From Acetatifactor sp. (GTDB lineage: Bacteria > Bacillota > Clostridia > Lachnospirales > Lachnospiraceae): a stretch of 64,000 bases of DNA. Within the stretch, counting starts at the first letter, position 1; each line of letters starts with the position of its first letter. Shown here piece after piece: positions 8,046 through 16,413 of this stretch. Under the pieces are notes generated by a model. It had not been told where the DNA came from, did no database searches, and saw only the letters and a list, made by a program, of their open reading frames with translations. The stretch covers positions 682,001-746,000 of the forward strand of contig JAEEVF010000001.1 in assembly GCA_016290775.1 (NCBI GenBank), given 5' to 3'. The translations under genes were made by a program, and so were the position numbers.

Positions 8046-9443
8046 TTAGTTAACTTTTAGCGCCGGCTCCGACTCCAGGTAAGCCTTTCCTGCTTCGATC
8101 TGCGACTTCATCGACACTGGGCCCGGAGCCCCAATAGTGACGCGCTTCTCCACGCAGGTCTTCAGCGAGATTGCATCATAAACGTCTTCGCCAAAGCATT
8201 CGCTAAACTCTTTTAACTCTGAAAGCGAAAGCTCTTCGATCGCGCAGTTCTTTTCAATGCAGGCAAGAACAACGCGTCCTACAATGCCATGTGCATCACG
8301 GAAAGGAACGCCCTTTACCACAAGGTAATCAGCAAGATCCGTCGCATTGGTAAAGCCCTTCATTGCACTGACAGCCATGCGGTCCTTGCGGAATTTCATC
8401 GTTGCGATCATGCCTGTAAAGAGCTCGAGGCAATTCGATGCGGTATCCATCGCGTCAAAGGCCATTTCCTTGTCTTCCTGCATGTCTTTATTGTAAGCCA
8501 GAGGAATTCCCTTCATGGTCGTAAGAAGGCTCATCAAAGCGCCGTAAACGCGTCCCGTCTTACCCCGAACAAGCTCTGCAATGTCAGGATTCTTTTTCTG
8601 CGGCATGATGCTGCTTCCCGTGGAAAACGCATCATCGATCTCAACGAATTGATATTCATTCGAATTCCACAAAATGATCTCTTCGCAAAAACGGCTCAGG
8701 TGCATCATAATGATCGAAAGTGCCGACAAAAACTCGATCACGTAATCACGATCCGACACGGAATCCATGCTGTTTCGGGTTGGTCCGTCAAAGCCAAGAA
8801 GCCCTGCAACATAAGCGCGGTCCAAAGGATAAGTCGTTCCTGCAAGGGCACCCGCGCCAAGAGGGCAATAATTCATTCGGCAAAGAATGTCCTTCATGCG
8901 CTGTCTGTCGCGTTTAAACATCTCAAAATACGCGCCATAATGGTGCGCCAGCGTTACCGGCTGCGCTTTTTGAAGATGCGTAAATCCGGGCATATATGTT
9001 TCAAGATTTTCTTCGCAGACATTTAACAAAACTTCCAGGAGCTCCCTAAGAAGCCCGTCAATCTCGCAGATTCTCTCTCTGGTGTAAAGACGCATGTCAA
9101 GCGCAACCTGATCATTCCTGCTTCGGCCGGTATGCAGCTTTTTGCCGGCATCGCCAATGCGCTCCGTCAGGTTTGCTTCCACGAAGCTGTGCACGTCTTC
9201 ATATTCCATTCCGATGTTAAGGTTGCCTTCATCCACGTCCTTGACGATCGACTCCAAGCCGGCAAGGATCTGGTCGCGCTCCGCTTCCGTAAGGATCCCT
9301 TGCTTTGCAAGCATCTTTACATGCGCCTTGCTGCCCTCCACGTCGACATGGAACAATCTCTTGTCAAAACTGATGGATGCATTGAAATCATATACCTTTT
9401 GATCGGTTTGTTTTGTAAAGCGTCCGCCCCACAATTGTGCCAT
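8046..9443 (-). CDS. argH: Argininosuccinate lyase
   Basis: The 465-residue enzyme performs the last step of arginine synthesis, splitting argininosuccinate into arginine and fumarate. The fumarase/ASL signature GSSIMPQKKNPD is intact, as are TGRSRNDQVALDMRLY and HLQKAQPVTLAHH. The start MAQLWGGRFTKQ is typical of the family. It is the first gene of a leftward run argH-asd-EAL-topB and has its own promoter. No argG lies in the window. Confidence 0.97.
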   Translation of the reverse strand: MAQLWGGRFTKQTDQKVYDFNASISFDKRLFHVDVEGSKAHVKMLAKQGILTEAERDQILAGLESIVKDVDEGNLNIGMEYEDVHSFVEANLTERIGDAGKKLHTGRSRNDQVALDMRLYTRERICEIDGLLRELLEVLLNVCEENLETYMPGFTHLQKAQPVTLAHHYGAYFEMFKRDRQRMKDILCRMNYCPLGAGALAGTTYPLDRAYVAGLLGFDGPTRNSMDSVSDRDYVIEFLSALSIIMMHLSRFCEEIILWNSNEYQFVEIDDAFSTGSSIMPQKKNPDIAELVRGKTGRVYGALMSLLTTMKGIPLAYNKDMQEDKEMAFDAMDTASNCLELFTGMIATMKFRKDRMAVSAMKGFTNATDLADYLVVKGVPFRDAHGIVGRVVLACIEKNCAIEELSLSELKEFSECFGEDVYDAISLKTCVEKRVTIGAPGPVSMKSQIEAGKAYLESEPALKVN

Positions 9444-9476
9444 CTTTTCGATCTCCCATCGCTAAATATGAAAGAA

Positions 9477-9505
9477 ATAATACCACATAAACTCAAAGTA
9501 CACAA
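9477..9505 (-). promoter_or_regulatory. Predicted sigma-A promoter for argH
   Basis: On the minus strand TTGTGT (500-505 of the 9 kb block) and TATTAT (9477-9482) are 17 bases apart, about 34 bases before the argH ATG. The promoter separates argH from the upstream sugar island. Confidence 0.6.
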
Positions 9506-9518
9506 CACGAAATTCAAA

Positions 9519-10562
9519 TTATTTTTGTTCGTGTCCAAAATATCCGTTAAAGTCGCAGATCATAAAGCTGTCCATGTCAACTTTCATGGTCTTTGCAATC
9601 TCGTCAAGCTTATTTACGTCCATATGCACCTGATCGATCGCGGTGTACCTTTCCATGAGCTCCAGCGGATCCACGCCATATTTTCCGGCAATCTTGTGGA
9701 TGTCTTGCAAATAGCTTGTATGGAAGCCGGTATATCCGCACATCACGTCGATCAGATTGATCTTTTTGGCAAGTGGATAAACAAAACGCTTGCTGAGCTT
9801 TAGCATTTCCTTAACGTCAACGTCGACGTCATAGCCAAACTTTTTTGCGTTGATCGCAAACAATTCCGTCGAGGTGTTTCCGGAGCTTCTTCCCATTCCC
9901 TGCAGAGAGCAATCGATAAACTCAAATCCAAGCTCAGCCGCCTTCAGGCTGTTCGTCATCGCCAGTCCCGTATTGTCATGCCCATGGAAGCCAAGTGCCA
10001 GGTTGGATCTTTTTCGAACGGCTTCGTAGATCCGCTCCAATTCATCCGGAGTCATGCAACCTGCCGAATCAACCACATAGGCGAGGTCAGCCCCGTAGCT
10101 TTCGGATCTGACAACCTTTTCTGCGAATTCCTCAGGCGAAACGACATACGATTTCATATAATTCGTTGTAACGAAAACATGATGATCTTTTGCTCTCTTG
10201 ATATATTTTTCCGTGCGTTCGATCTCGGTTACGTTTGCACCGATCCTAAGAAACGACGCGCCAAGGTCACAGGCCATGTCCACGTCTTCAAGCCTTGCAA
10301 CGCCAGGGATACAAAACATTCCGTATTTCGCCTTTTTCAGCGTTTCTTTGGCGGTGAGAAGATATTCCTCATCCGAATGAAGCGCCAGCCCATTTTCAGG
10401 ACAGCTCGCGTGGAGGCCCATGCCATGCCCGATCTCGATATACTCAATCCCAAGGCGTTCAAGGCCTTCCGTGATCATTTTCTGCTGAACGCAGGAAAAC
10501 TGAAAGTCGATCGCATAGCTTCCATCCCTAAGGGTCACGTCCATGATCTTTAGATTGCTCAT
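9519..10562 (-). CDS. HMGL-type aldolase (4-hydroxy-2-oxovalerate aldolase-like)
   Basis: The 347-residue TIM-barrel protein of the DRE-metallolyase family starts NLKIMDVTLRDGSYAIDF, with the metal-binding LRDG. It carries GFHGHDNTGLAM with the HxH metal ligands and SLQGMGRSSGNTSTE. Relatives cleave or form C-C bonds next to a keto acid. The usual partner, an acylating aldehyde dehydrogenase, is absent. Members of this type also occur in surface-polysaccharide loci, which fits the neighbours here. It is last in the seven-gene module and overlaps the acyltransferase gene by 4 bases (ATGA). The substrate is unknown; supplying a short hydroxy or keto acid for the ligase/carrier pair is an inference. 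Confidence 0.75.
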   Translation of the reverse strand: MSNLKIMDVTLRDGSYAIDFQFSCVQQKMITEGLERLGIEYIEIGHGMGLHASCPENGLALHSDEEYLLTAKETLKKAKYGMFCIPGVARLEDVDMACDLGASFLRIGANVTEIERTEKYIKRAKDHHVFVTTNYMKSYVVSPEEFAEKVVRSESYGADLAYVVDSAGCMTPDELERIYEAVRKRSNLALGFHGHDNTGLAMTNSLKAAELGFEFIDCSLQGMGRSSGNTSTELFAINAKKFGYDVDVDVKEMLKLSKRFVYPLAKKINLIDVMCGYTGFHTSYLQDIHKIAGKYGVDPLELMERYTAIDQVHMDVNKLDEIAKTMKVDMDSFMICDFNGYFGHEQK

Positions 10563-11332
10563 GCAAGACCTCCTTTTGTCAGAGAGCGCGGGCTCTCATT
10601 CAGCATTTCATCAATCAGATCATAATACTCGCGCACGTTCATGGCAAGCATTGTGCCTCTGCCAAGATTTGCGACCTTGCAGATCCCTTTTTCACGGCAT
10701 TTTTGATCCAAAAGGTCAAAACAGGGATAATCCTCTTCCCCTTCGAAAACATAGTGGACCGCATAATCCCTTTTTAACGAGCCGTCTTCAAGGATCATGG
10801 TTCCGTTAAAGGCCTTATTGAACCGATAGGCTACGGAATGCATTCTTTCCGCATAGTGTACGAAGGTGGAGCCGCAGTCAAAATTCATGCATACGATCTT
10901 GCCTTCCTGCTGCAAGAAGCGATCCCAAAAAGAACCCTTTCCAAAGGATTCATGCGTCGGTTCCTCCGTAAAGGCTTTCGCGAGTCTTCCGTAGGCGACG
11001 ATGGAGAAATTTGGATCCAAGGATCGGATTGCCCCTTCTTTTTTGCAGGCATATTCCGAAAGCATGCCACAGTTTGTTTTTGTATTTTTTGGATCGTAGA
11101 TCTCATTGTGGCAAAACGAATAGGAAAAGGTCGGGAAAACGACCGTTCCGTCTTCGGTGACTACGCTGATCAATGCGTTAAGAAAACTCGCGCAAAGCTC
11201 ATCCGCACTTTTTACGTTTTCCATGCGTCCAAAAAAGCCAATGTTGGAATGTATGAAAAGGTGATCTCCCGCTTTGATGCCTATGGATCTGATGCAGTTT
11301 TCCAGATCTTTTACGGAATAATCACTTTTCAT
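10559..11332 (-). CDS. AAC(3)-family N-acyltransferase
   Basis: The 257-residue protein matches the Antibiotic_NAT family: DHLFIHSNIGFFGR near the start, TVVFPTFSYSF, PTHESFGKGSFW and a GKIVCMNFDCGSTFVHYAE segment. The family moves an acyl group from a thioester donor to an amine and was named after aminoglycoside 3-N-acetyltransferases. The setting, between a carrier-protein gene and an aldolase gene in a nonulosonate island, points to acylation of an amino sugar rather than drug resistance. It overlaps both neighbours by 4 bases, which suggests tight co-translation. The carrier protein may be the acyl donor (inference). Confidence 0.75.
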   Translation of the reverse strand: MKSDYSVKDLENCIRSIGIKAGDHLFIHSNIGFFGRMENVKSADELCASFLNALISVVTEDGTVVFPTFSYSFCHNEIYDPKNTKTNCGMLSEYACKKEGAIRSLDPNFSIVAYGRLAKAFTEEPTHESFGKGSFWDRFLQQEGKIVCMNFDCGSTFVHYAERMHSVAYRFNKAFNGTMILEDGSLKRDYAVHYVFEGEEDYPCFDLLDQKCREKGICKVANLGRGTMLAMNVREYYDLIDEMLNESPRSLTKGGLA

Positions 11333-11580
11333 TCCCCTGCGATCTCCTCAATAATGCTTGCGAGTCCTGAAATCGTTGAAAAGCTGCGATCCTCAAACTG
11401 ATCATTGCTAAACTCGATCCCAAACTCATCTTCAATGTCACCCAAAAGCGAAATAAAGGCAAAGGAATCAATGAATCCCTTCTCAAAATAATTATCATCA
11501 ACGCAGTCTCTGACCAGGTCTTCATCCTGGCCCGAATTCTCAGCAAACCACTCGATCAGCCAATCCATGATATTATCCAT
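11329..11580 (-). CDS. Acyl carrier protein-like carrier protein
   Basis: The 83-residue acidic helical protein shows the carrier-protein pattern ending in KGFIDSFAFISLLGDIEDEFGI. Ser39 in the IDSF motif would take the 4'-phosphopantetheine arm; the usual DSL is DSF here. This is unlikely to be the fatty-acid-synthesis AcpP and is more like stand-alone carriers that serve a dedicated ligase. It overlaps the acyltransferase gene by 4 bases and lies two genes after the AMP-forming ligase. No phosphopantetheinyl transferase is encoded in the module. Confidence 0.85.
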   Translation of the reverse strand: MDNIMDWLIEWFAENSGQDEDLVRDCVDDNYFEKGFIDSFAFISLLGDIEDEFGIEFSNDQFEDRSFSTISGLASIIEEIAGE

Positions 11581-11599
11581 CTGATTATCCTTCTTTCTT

Positions 11600-12256
11600 T
11601 TATCTTTCCGTCAAGATGACTCTGGCCGGCGCACCGTCCGCATCCTTGATCTTCAAGGGAAGTGCGGCGATATCATATGATTTCGAAAAATCAATCTGTT
11701 CCGTATTGGTCAGATACTCTACTATGATCACGTCTTTGCTCAGTAGCTTTATGTGATTCGGAGAGTCATTTTCTCCTTGCTTTTGGATGCCGCTCCCGTC
11801 ATCCGGAGAAGGCGTGTCCATTGCGATCAGCTTCATGCCACGCTCCAAAAGGTACTCAATGGCCTCCTCGGAAAAATAGGGAAAGCCCTTATAAAATTCT
11901 GGTGTTTTCCAGCGCTTGTTCCAGCCAAACACAAAGAGCATCCGCTCCGTCACCTGAATGCCTTCTAAGTCTTTCTTTTCCACGACTGCGCCTTGTCCGA
12001 AGCTTCGAACGTCGATGCAAGTCACGGGGCCTACGCAAACGTTCAGATCAAGTCCGTCGATCCCGTGCTTGCCCTCAAGAAAGTGCAAGGGCGCATCCAT
12101 ATGCGTTGCAGAATGACTTCCCAAGACAAATCTTGAAGTGTTACGGCCCACCTCAGAAAGCTTTCCGAGGCGTTCAATACGCACCTTTTCATGCCAAGGG
12201 GTTCCGCAAGTCATGCATTCATTGTCAATGACGTGGGATAAATCTATGATCTTCAT
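11600..12256 (-). CDS. Cyclase family protein (kynurenine-formamidase-like fold)
   Basis: The 218-residue protein has the family's metal-binding motif as GSHSATHMDAPLHFLEGK (HxxTHxDxPxHF) and starts MKIIDLSHVIDNE. PF04199 members are metal-dependent hydrolases or cyclases acting on amide or ester bonds. IAMDTPSPDD is also typical. It lies 15 bases after the VOC gene and 19 before the carrier-protein gene, so it is part of the same operon. Its role may be to hydrolyse or cyclise an intermediate made by the ligase/carrier pair; the substrate cannot be read from sequence. Confidence 0.8.
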   Translation of the reverse strand: MKIIDLSHVIDNECMTCGTPWHEKVRIERLGKLSEVGRNTSRFVLGSHSATHMDAPLHFLEGKHGIDGLDLNVCVGPVTCIDVRSFGQGAVVEKKDLEGIQVTERMLFVFGWNKRWKTPEFYKGFPYFSEEAIEYLLERGMKLIAMDTPSPDDGSGIQKQGENDSPNHIKLLSKDVIIVEYLTNTEQIDFSKSYDIAALPLKIKDADGAPARVILTER

Positions 12257-12270
12257 TTTGTTACTCCTTA

Positions 12271-12897
12271 TTATTTCACTTCGATCAGTTCACAAACATC
12301 GCCCAAAAGATTGTAGACAAAAAAGATCTTCATGGTCTTTTGGCCAAGTGGTAATTCATCCACTTCCGTAACCTGAACGCCTTTACGAATCAGATTCATT
12401 CTTTCCTTTTCGGCGTTATTCGTCACAAAAGCAAGACAACAATAACCGGCCTGGTCCAGGTAGGGCAAGTGCCGCAGCGGTGATTCCTCCGCTTCTTTCT
12501 CTTCTTCAAATTGCAGATGCAGTTTAGATGGCGCGATCAGAAAACTCTTTTCCATCTCCGTTTCACTTAAGGTGCGAAATCCGAGGGCTTCGTAAAACGC
12601 CATGGAATCACGCAGAGCCTTTGTACGAACAATGATCGAATCCTCTGCCAGCAGGTACTTTTGCGGTTCTTTGGCCACGGTATCATATGCCGTAATCTCG
12701 ATCGGAAGGCCCTCGTTTGAGGCCAAAAGTGATATGACATGGTTTTCATGCCAAGTGCTCATTAAAGCGGCTTTTAGAGAAAGATTTGGTACGTTTTCTT
12801 CCGCAAAAAGCGGCATATACCCTTGAAGCTTTCCTGAAACTTCCTTCCATTCTGAAATTTTACAGGTGAGTGCAATATGATCGAATTTGATTATCAT
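12271..12897 (-). CDS. VOC (glyoxalase-fold) family protein
   Basis: The 208-residue protein appears to have two vicinal-oxygen-chelate half-domains, one beginning IKFDHIALTCK and a second near residue 85 (SIIVRTKALRDSMAFYEALGFR). The latter ends FVYNLLGDVCELIEVK. Glu and His residues suit a metal site, but the exact ligands are uncertain. VOC enzymes include epimerases, lyases and dioxygenases. It overlaps the ligase gene by 4 bases (ATGA) and precedes the cyclase gene by 15 bases. It may epimerise or isomerise the acid destined for the carrier protein (inference). Confidence 0.65.
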   Translation of the reverse strand: MIIKFDHIALTCKISEWKEVSGKLQGYMPLFAEENVPNLSLKAALMSTWHENHVISLLASNEGLPIEITAYDTVAKEPQKYLLAEDSIIVRTKALRDSMAFYEALGFRTLSETEMEKSFLIAPSKLHLQFEEEKEAEESPLRHLPYLDQAGYCCLAFVTNNAEKERMNLIRKGVQVTEVDELPLGQKTMKIFFVYNLLGDVCELIEVK

Positions 12898-14303
12898 AAC
12901 TTAAAATCTTTCAAAAGGGCTTTCTTATCAGCCTTTCCGTTTAGGTTTTTGGGAATCTCCGGTACTTTCTGAAAATGATCGATCCTGCAATGCTTTCCAC
13001 ATTCTGCCTCCACAAGCTTGTTGATCGACGCTTCATCAAAGTCCCCGTTGTCTGCAGGAACGTAAAAGCAAACGATCCTCTCTTCTTCTTTGCTTTTCAC
13101 GCCAACAACGGCTAGTTCCGTAACAGCATTGCTTTTCAGGATCGCAACCTCGATCTGCCTCGGGCTGATGTTCATGCCACCCTTGATGATCAAGTCTTTC
13201 TTCCGTCCTGTCAGGAACAAGACACCGCCTTTTACAATGCCGAGGTCTCCGCTACAATAACTATTCCCCTTGAAATAACTTTGCGTGTCATCGTTAGAAT
13301 ATCCAAGAAACATCCAAGGAACGTCGATCAGGATTTCTCCGTCATCCGCAAAGGTAAGTTTTACTTCGGGCAAAAGATAACCAACGGCTGCCGTATCACT
13401 CTCCTTACCAGGAATCTCCGTGGATAAGAACAAGGTCTCCGAGAGTCCGTAGCTTTGTAAAAGCTTAACTTCATAAAGTGCTTCAAATTTCTTTCGCACT
13501 TCTTCGTAAAGCGGTGCCGTGCCAATGAAGAACAAAGGCTCTTTGCCTTCTAAAGCTTCCTTGCCGTGCCCCTTTTTATCAATTGCCATGAGAACGTTCA
13601 ACATAGTCGGAGAAAGCCAAAAGGAATTGATGCCGAAAGCCTTCACGCTTTTCCAGAAGGAAACGGCCGACATGACGTCAAATCTGGGCAAAAGAACGAT
13701 CTTGCAGCCGCGAAGAAACGGCATAATGATCGTGTTTAGGATTCCAGCCATGTAAGTCATTGGCATGACGTGACACATAACGTGATCACTCCCAAGAGAG
13801 ACTGCATGTCCAAAGGAATCTGCCGTAAGAAAAAGGTTTCGAAGCGTGTGGAGCACTCCTTTTGGAATCCCTGTGCTGCCTGAAGTAAAGGTGATCATGA
13901 ATTCTCTGTCAAGATCGATCGCTTCAAGCCTTTTTATCAGGCAATCTTCTTCGAAATTTGTGTCCGGCGATTCAAATATGGCATTATCATTTCTAAGTAC
14001 GGGAATGCCTTCATAGTCCTTTAAGATTAAACCGATCTCATTCTCTGATTTCTGAGGATCGATCGGAAGGATCGTAACATATGAAAGCATGGCGGCGAAA
14101 TAGGAAAGAAAAAGATCCATGCCATTTTCCATGACAAGTGCGATCTTTTTTGATCCGAGCGCCTCAAATCTCTCCGCCAGATTACACGCTTTTCGGAAGA
14201 TTTCGGCATGGCTATGCCATATCCCTTCCCTTATGTCCAGGACAAATTCCCTGTCATCGCAAAGGTCTTTTATTCGATTGTGAAAAGCATTGAACTCATT
14301 CAC
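12894..14303 (-). CDS. AMP-forming acyl ligase (class I adenylate-forming enzyme)
   Basis: The protein has about 469 residues. It shows the P-loop FTSGSTGIPKGVLHT, the adenine-binding LLQSYGLSETLFLS, then SGDLGIV and LTGRKKDLIIKGGMNISP, and a final catalytic lysine in NLNGKADKKALLKDF. Such enzymes activate a carboxylic acid with ATP and load it on CoA or a carrier protein. The carrier-protein gene lies three genes downstream, making it the likely partner. No plain ATG fits the start. GGAG is followed by an in-frame TTG (14309) and a GTG (14303). I prefer GTG, at 10 bases spacing and overlapping the upstream stop by 8 bases. The substrate acid is unknown. Confidence 0.85.
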   Translation of the reverse strand: MNEFNAFHNRIKDLCDDREFVLDIREGIWHSHAEIFRKACNLAERFEALGSKKIALVMENGMDLFLSYFAAMLSYVTILPIDPQKSENEIGLILKDYEGIPVLRNDNAIFESPDTNFEEDCLIKRLEAIDLDREFMITFTSGSTGIPKGVLHTLRNLFLTADSFGHAVSLGSDHVMCHVMPMTYMAGILNTIIMPFLRGCKIVLLPRFDVMSAVSFWKSVKAFGINSFWLSPTMLNVLMAIDKKGHGKEALEGKEPLFFIGTAPLYEEVRKKFEALYEVKLLQSYGLSETLFLSTEIPGKESDTAAVGYLLPEVKLTFADDGEILIDVPWMFLGYSNDDTQSYFKGNSYCSGDLGIVKGGVLFLTGRKKDLIIKGGMNISPRQIEVAILKSNAVTELAVVGVKSKEEERIVCFYVPADNGDFDEASINKLVEAECGKHCRIDHFQKVPEIPKNLNGKADKKALLKDFKL

Positions 14304-15603
14304 GATCAATTTTCTCCAATAATCCGTGCTCCAATAGTTTTTGAACGATCGGTATCAGTTCCTGTGGAGCGACGTCAATCAAGTCGGACAGATCAAAAAG
14401 GTCATTTCGTCCATCGCAATAGGTGATCAGATTCATCATTGCCATGACGCCGTCATAGCTTCCCTTTTGACTGACGGTGGGATAAAGTCCCTTCTTTCCC
14501 AACTGCGGCTCTCCGAGAACCGTCATTCGGTAGTATCCATTCCATTCCAGACAGTTGATCCAGTCTTTCATGACTTCAAAGGATCCCTCAAAGCCTTTTG
14601 CGGAAACATAGCTCATGTTATCGGCAGAGGTATGATATTCCGGGAATTCGCCATATTTGGATCTGCAAAAACCAACTACCGGAAGTTCGATCCCAGGTGC
14701 GTTGTACTGTCTTTCGTCAGATCCACGCTTTAAGAAGCTATAATACTCATAGTTTTCCTTATCGCAAAGAATGGTTTCAAACGCTTTGTCCGCCAAAGTG
14801 TTGGCATATCTCGACGCGATCATCGAATAATGATGGTCATCGCCAACGCAGGAAAGCACGACTCCCGCAATGACATTCTTTTTCAGGTGCTCTAAGTTCC
14901 TGCTCAGATAGGTAATGGAACCGATGGTCTCGGGGTTTAGCACAAAGCGATAAGTATATTGCCTGTCCTTCAGGGAATTCACGTACCTTGCAAGCGCAAC
15001 CAATAAAACAGGTCCGGAGCATTCATTGTTTGCCATGGACGGATGGCAGGTATAGCTTGTGATCAGGATTTCTTTTTCAGATACGCCAGGGATCACAAGA
15101 TCTGCGTAAGTAAGGCTGCCGTCAAACAGCTCACTGTCGATCACGACATGATATTTCTGCTCCGGAAGTGCATCCCAATCCTTCTGGGAGATGCAAAAAC
15201 CGCTGCGCTCCTTGTAATAAGACGTAACGTAAGGGATCACGTCAGGCTGGTCTTTTTGCGTGTATATGATCTTTCCGAGTTCTTCCTTGTTTAGCCATTC
15301 ATCCATGGGCAGAGAGTATCCAACGACATGAAGGTTGTTCTTCTGAAAATCGATCACTCTCTTGCCACTTTCATCCGCCACGTAAGCATCGCGGATGCGC
15401 CATTCCTTTGGAACGGTCCAGTCAAGAACCTTTGATCCGGAAGGAACTTCAGTAATCTCAAAGGAAAGACCATCCTTGCCAAGATATTCATTTAAGATCC
15501 TTAGCGTTTCGCGTACGCCGTCTCCCGTAATGCTTCTGCAGATTGGGAAGATCTTTCCGGCGAGGTCATATAGCTCCTCTCCGATCCCTTTTTCAAAATC
15601 CAT
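14296..15603 (-). CDS. DUF4910 aminopeptidase-like protein with winged-helix tail
   Basis: The 435-residue protein resembles the DUF4910/DUF2172 family, an M28-peptidase-like fold. TSYTCHPSMANNECSGP, RGSDERQYNAPGIELP and PEYHTSADN carry the likely metal ligands and acid residues. A short winged-helix-like C-terminus (about 385-435, DLSDLIDVAPQELIPI) also belongs to this family. Members often sit in LPS, capsule or flagellin-glycan loci, yet their substrate is not settled; hydrolysis of an amide on a sugar or carrier intermediate is plausible. It is first in the seven-gene module, just after a consensus promoter. I choose the ATG at 15603 over an in-frame TTG at 15615. It contains no signal peptide. 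Confidence 0.8.
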   Translation of the reverse strand: MDFEKGIGEELYDLAGKIFPICRSITGDGVRETLRILNEYLGKDGLSFEITEVPSGSKVLDWTVPKEWRIRDAYVADESGKRVIDFQKNNLHVVGYSLPMDEWLNKEELGKIIYTQKDQPDVIPYVTSYYKERSGFCISQKDWDALPEQKYHVVIDSELFDGSLTYADLVIPGVSEKEILITSYTCHPSMANNECSGPVLLVALARYVNSLKDRQYTYRFVLNPETIGSITYLSRNLEHLKKNVIAGVVLSCVGDDHHYSMIASRYANTLADKAFETILCDKENYEYYSFLKRGSDERQYNAPGIELPVVGFCRSKYGEFPEYHTSADNMSYVSAKGFEGSFEVMKDWINCLEWNGYYRMTVLGEPQLGKKGLYPTVSQKGSYDGVMAMMNLITYCDGRNDLFDLSDLIDVAPQELIPIVQKLLEHGLLEKIDRE

Positions 15604-15647
15604 GTTACCGTCCAAACCTTTCGTTTTTACGCGATTTTCCTAAATCA

Positions 15648-15676
15648 ATCATAGGTACAAAAGCCTTCTGTGTCAA
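15648..15676 (-). promoter_or_regulatory. Consensus sigma-A promoter of the acyl-decoration module
   Basis: On the minus strand a perfect TTGACA (15671-15676) and TATGAT (15648-15653) are 17 bases apart. The -35 box overlaps the pseF stop codon. The module from the DUF4910 gene to the aldolase gene can therefore be transcribed independently of the pse genes. Confidence 0.8.
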
Positions 15677-16389
15677 GCTTGCGCACCATTTCTTTCAACC
15701 ATGAAGCGATACTTTAACTCTGCCAATTCCCAGTCCACCATGTTGTCGATGTCCTGCACCTCAAGCTCAGAAAGCTCAAAGGGAAGAATGTTCCCCGTCA
15801 TGAGCTTTTGATTCTTCAAAAAACCGGGAACGCGGAACAGATAAAACTGTCCTGCGTCATGATAACTTTTCTCAATGTCCTGACTTCTCGTGTCAAGAAA
15901 TTCGGGATATTCAAACACAAGGCGATCGTTCCGGATCACAAGCCCACGCTTTGGCGGATAAGAAAAGGGAACAACCGAGATCAAAGTGTCTGCATCGGAA
16001 ACAAGAAGCTTATCCATTGCACTCTGAAGCTTAGCTGACGTGACAAATGGGGCGGTCGGATAAATGCAGGCACATACTTCAAAATCCATTCCCTTTTTAT
16101 GATACTCATCCAAAACTTCCAACAAAACGTCTGCCGTCGTTGCAAAATCTCCCGAGGTCTTTTCGCTTCGATAAAAGGGCACGGAGGCGCCAAAGCTTTT
16201 CGCAATCTGCGCGATTTCTTCATCATCCGTGGACACCATTACCTCATCAAACAAGCCGCTTTGCAGCGCAGCTTCGATTGAATATGCCAAAATGGGCTTT
16301 CCAAGGAATTCTTTTATGTTCTTTCGCGGAATGCGCTTGCTTCCGCCGCGCGCCGTGATGATCGCAAGTCGTTTCATCTGCTGACTCAT
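15673..16389 (-). CDS. pseF: Pseudaminic acid cytidylyltransferase
   Basis: The 238-residue enzyme attaches CMP to a nonulosonic acid. ITARGGSKRIPRKNIKEFLG matches the CMP-sialate synthetase signature, and its Arg-Ile-Pro-Arg-Lys form is typical of PseF rather than NeuA. MVSTDDEEIA, CIYPTAPFV and YHDAGQFYLFR also fit PseF. ATG at 16389 with GGGGAGA upstream is the start; an in-frame TTG at 16404 is not needed. PseI and PseG lie upstream on the same strand. The choice of pseudaminic over legionaminic acid rests on the set of neighbours. Confidence 0.85.
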   Translation of the reverse strand: MSQQMKRLAIITARGGSKRIPRKNIKEFLGKPILAYSIEAALQSGLFDEVMVSTDDEEIAQIAKSFGASVPFYRSEKTSGDFATTADVLLEVLDEYHKKGMDFEVCACIYPTAPFVTSAKLQSAMDKLLVSDADTLISVVPFSYPPKRGLVIRNDRLVFEYPEFLDTRSQDIEKSYHDAGQFYLFRVPGFLKNQKLMTGNILPFELSELEVQDIDNMVDWELAELKYRFMVERNGAQA

Positions 16390-16413
16390 ATGTTCTCTCC
16401 CCAAATGTTCAAC

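Noticed and set aside
10559..11332. Aminoglycoside resistance gene
   Set aside because: The fold matches AAC(3), but the operon setting with a carrier protein and sugar genes argues for a biosynthetic acyltransferase.
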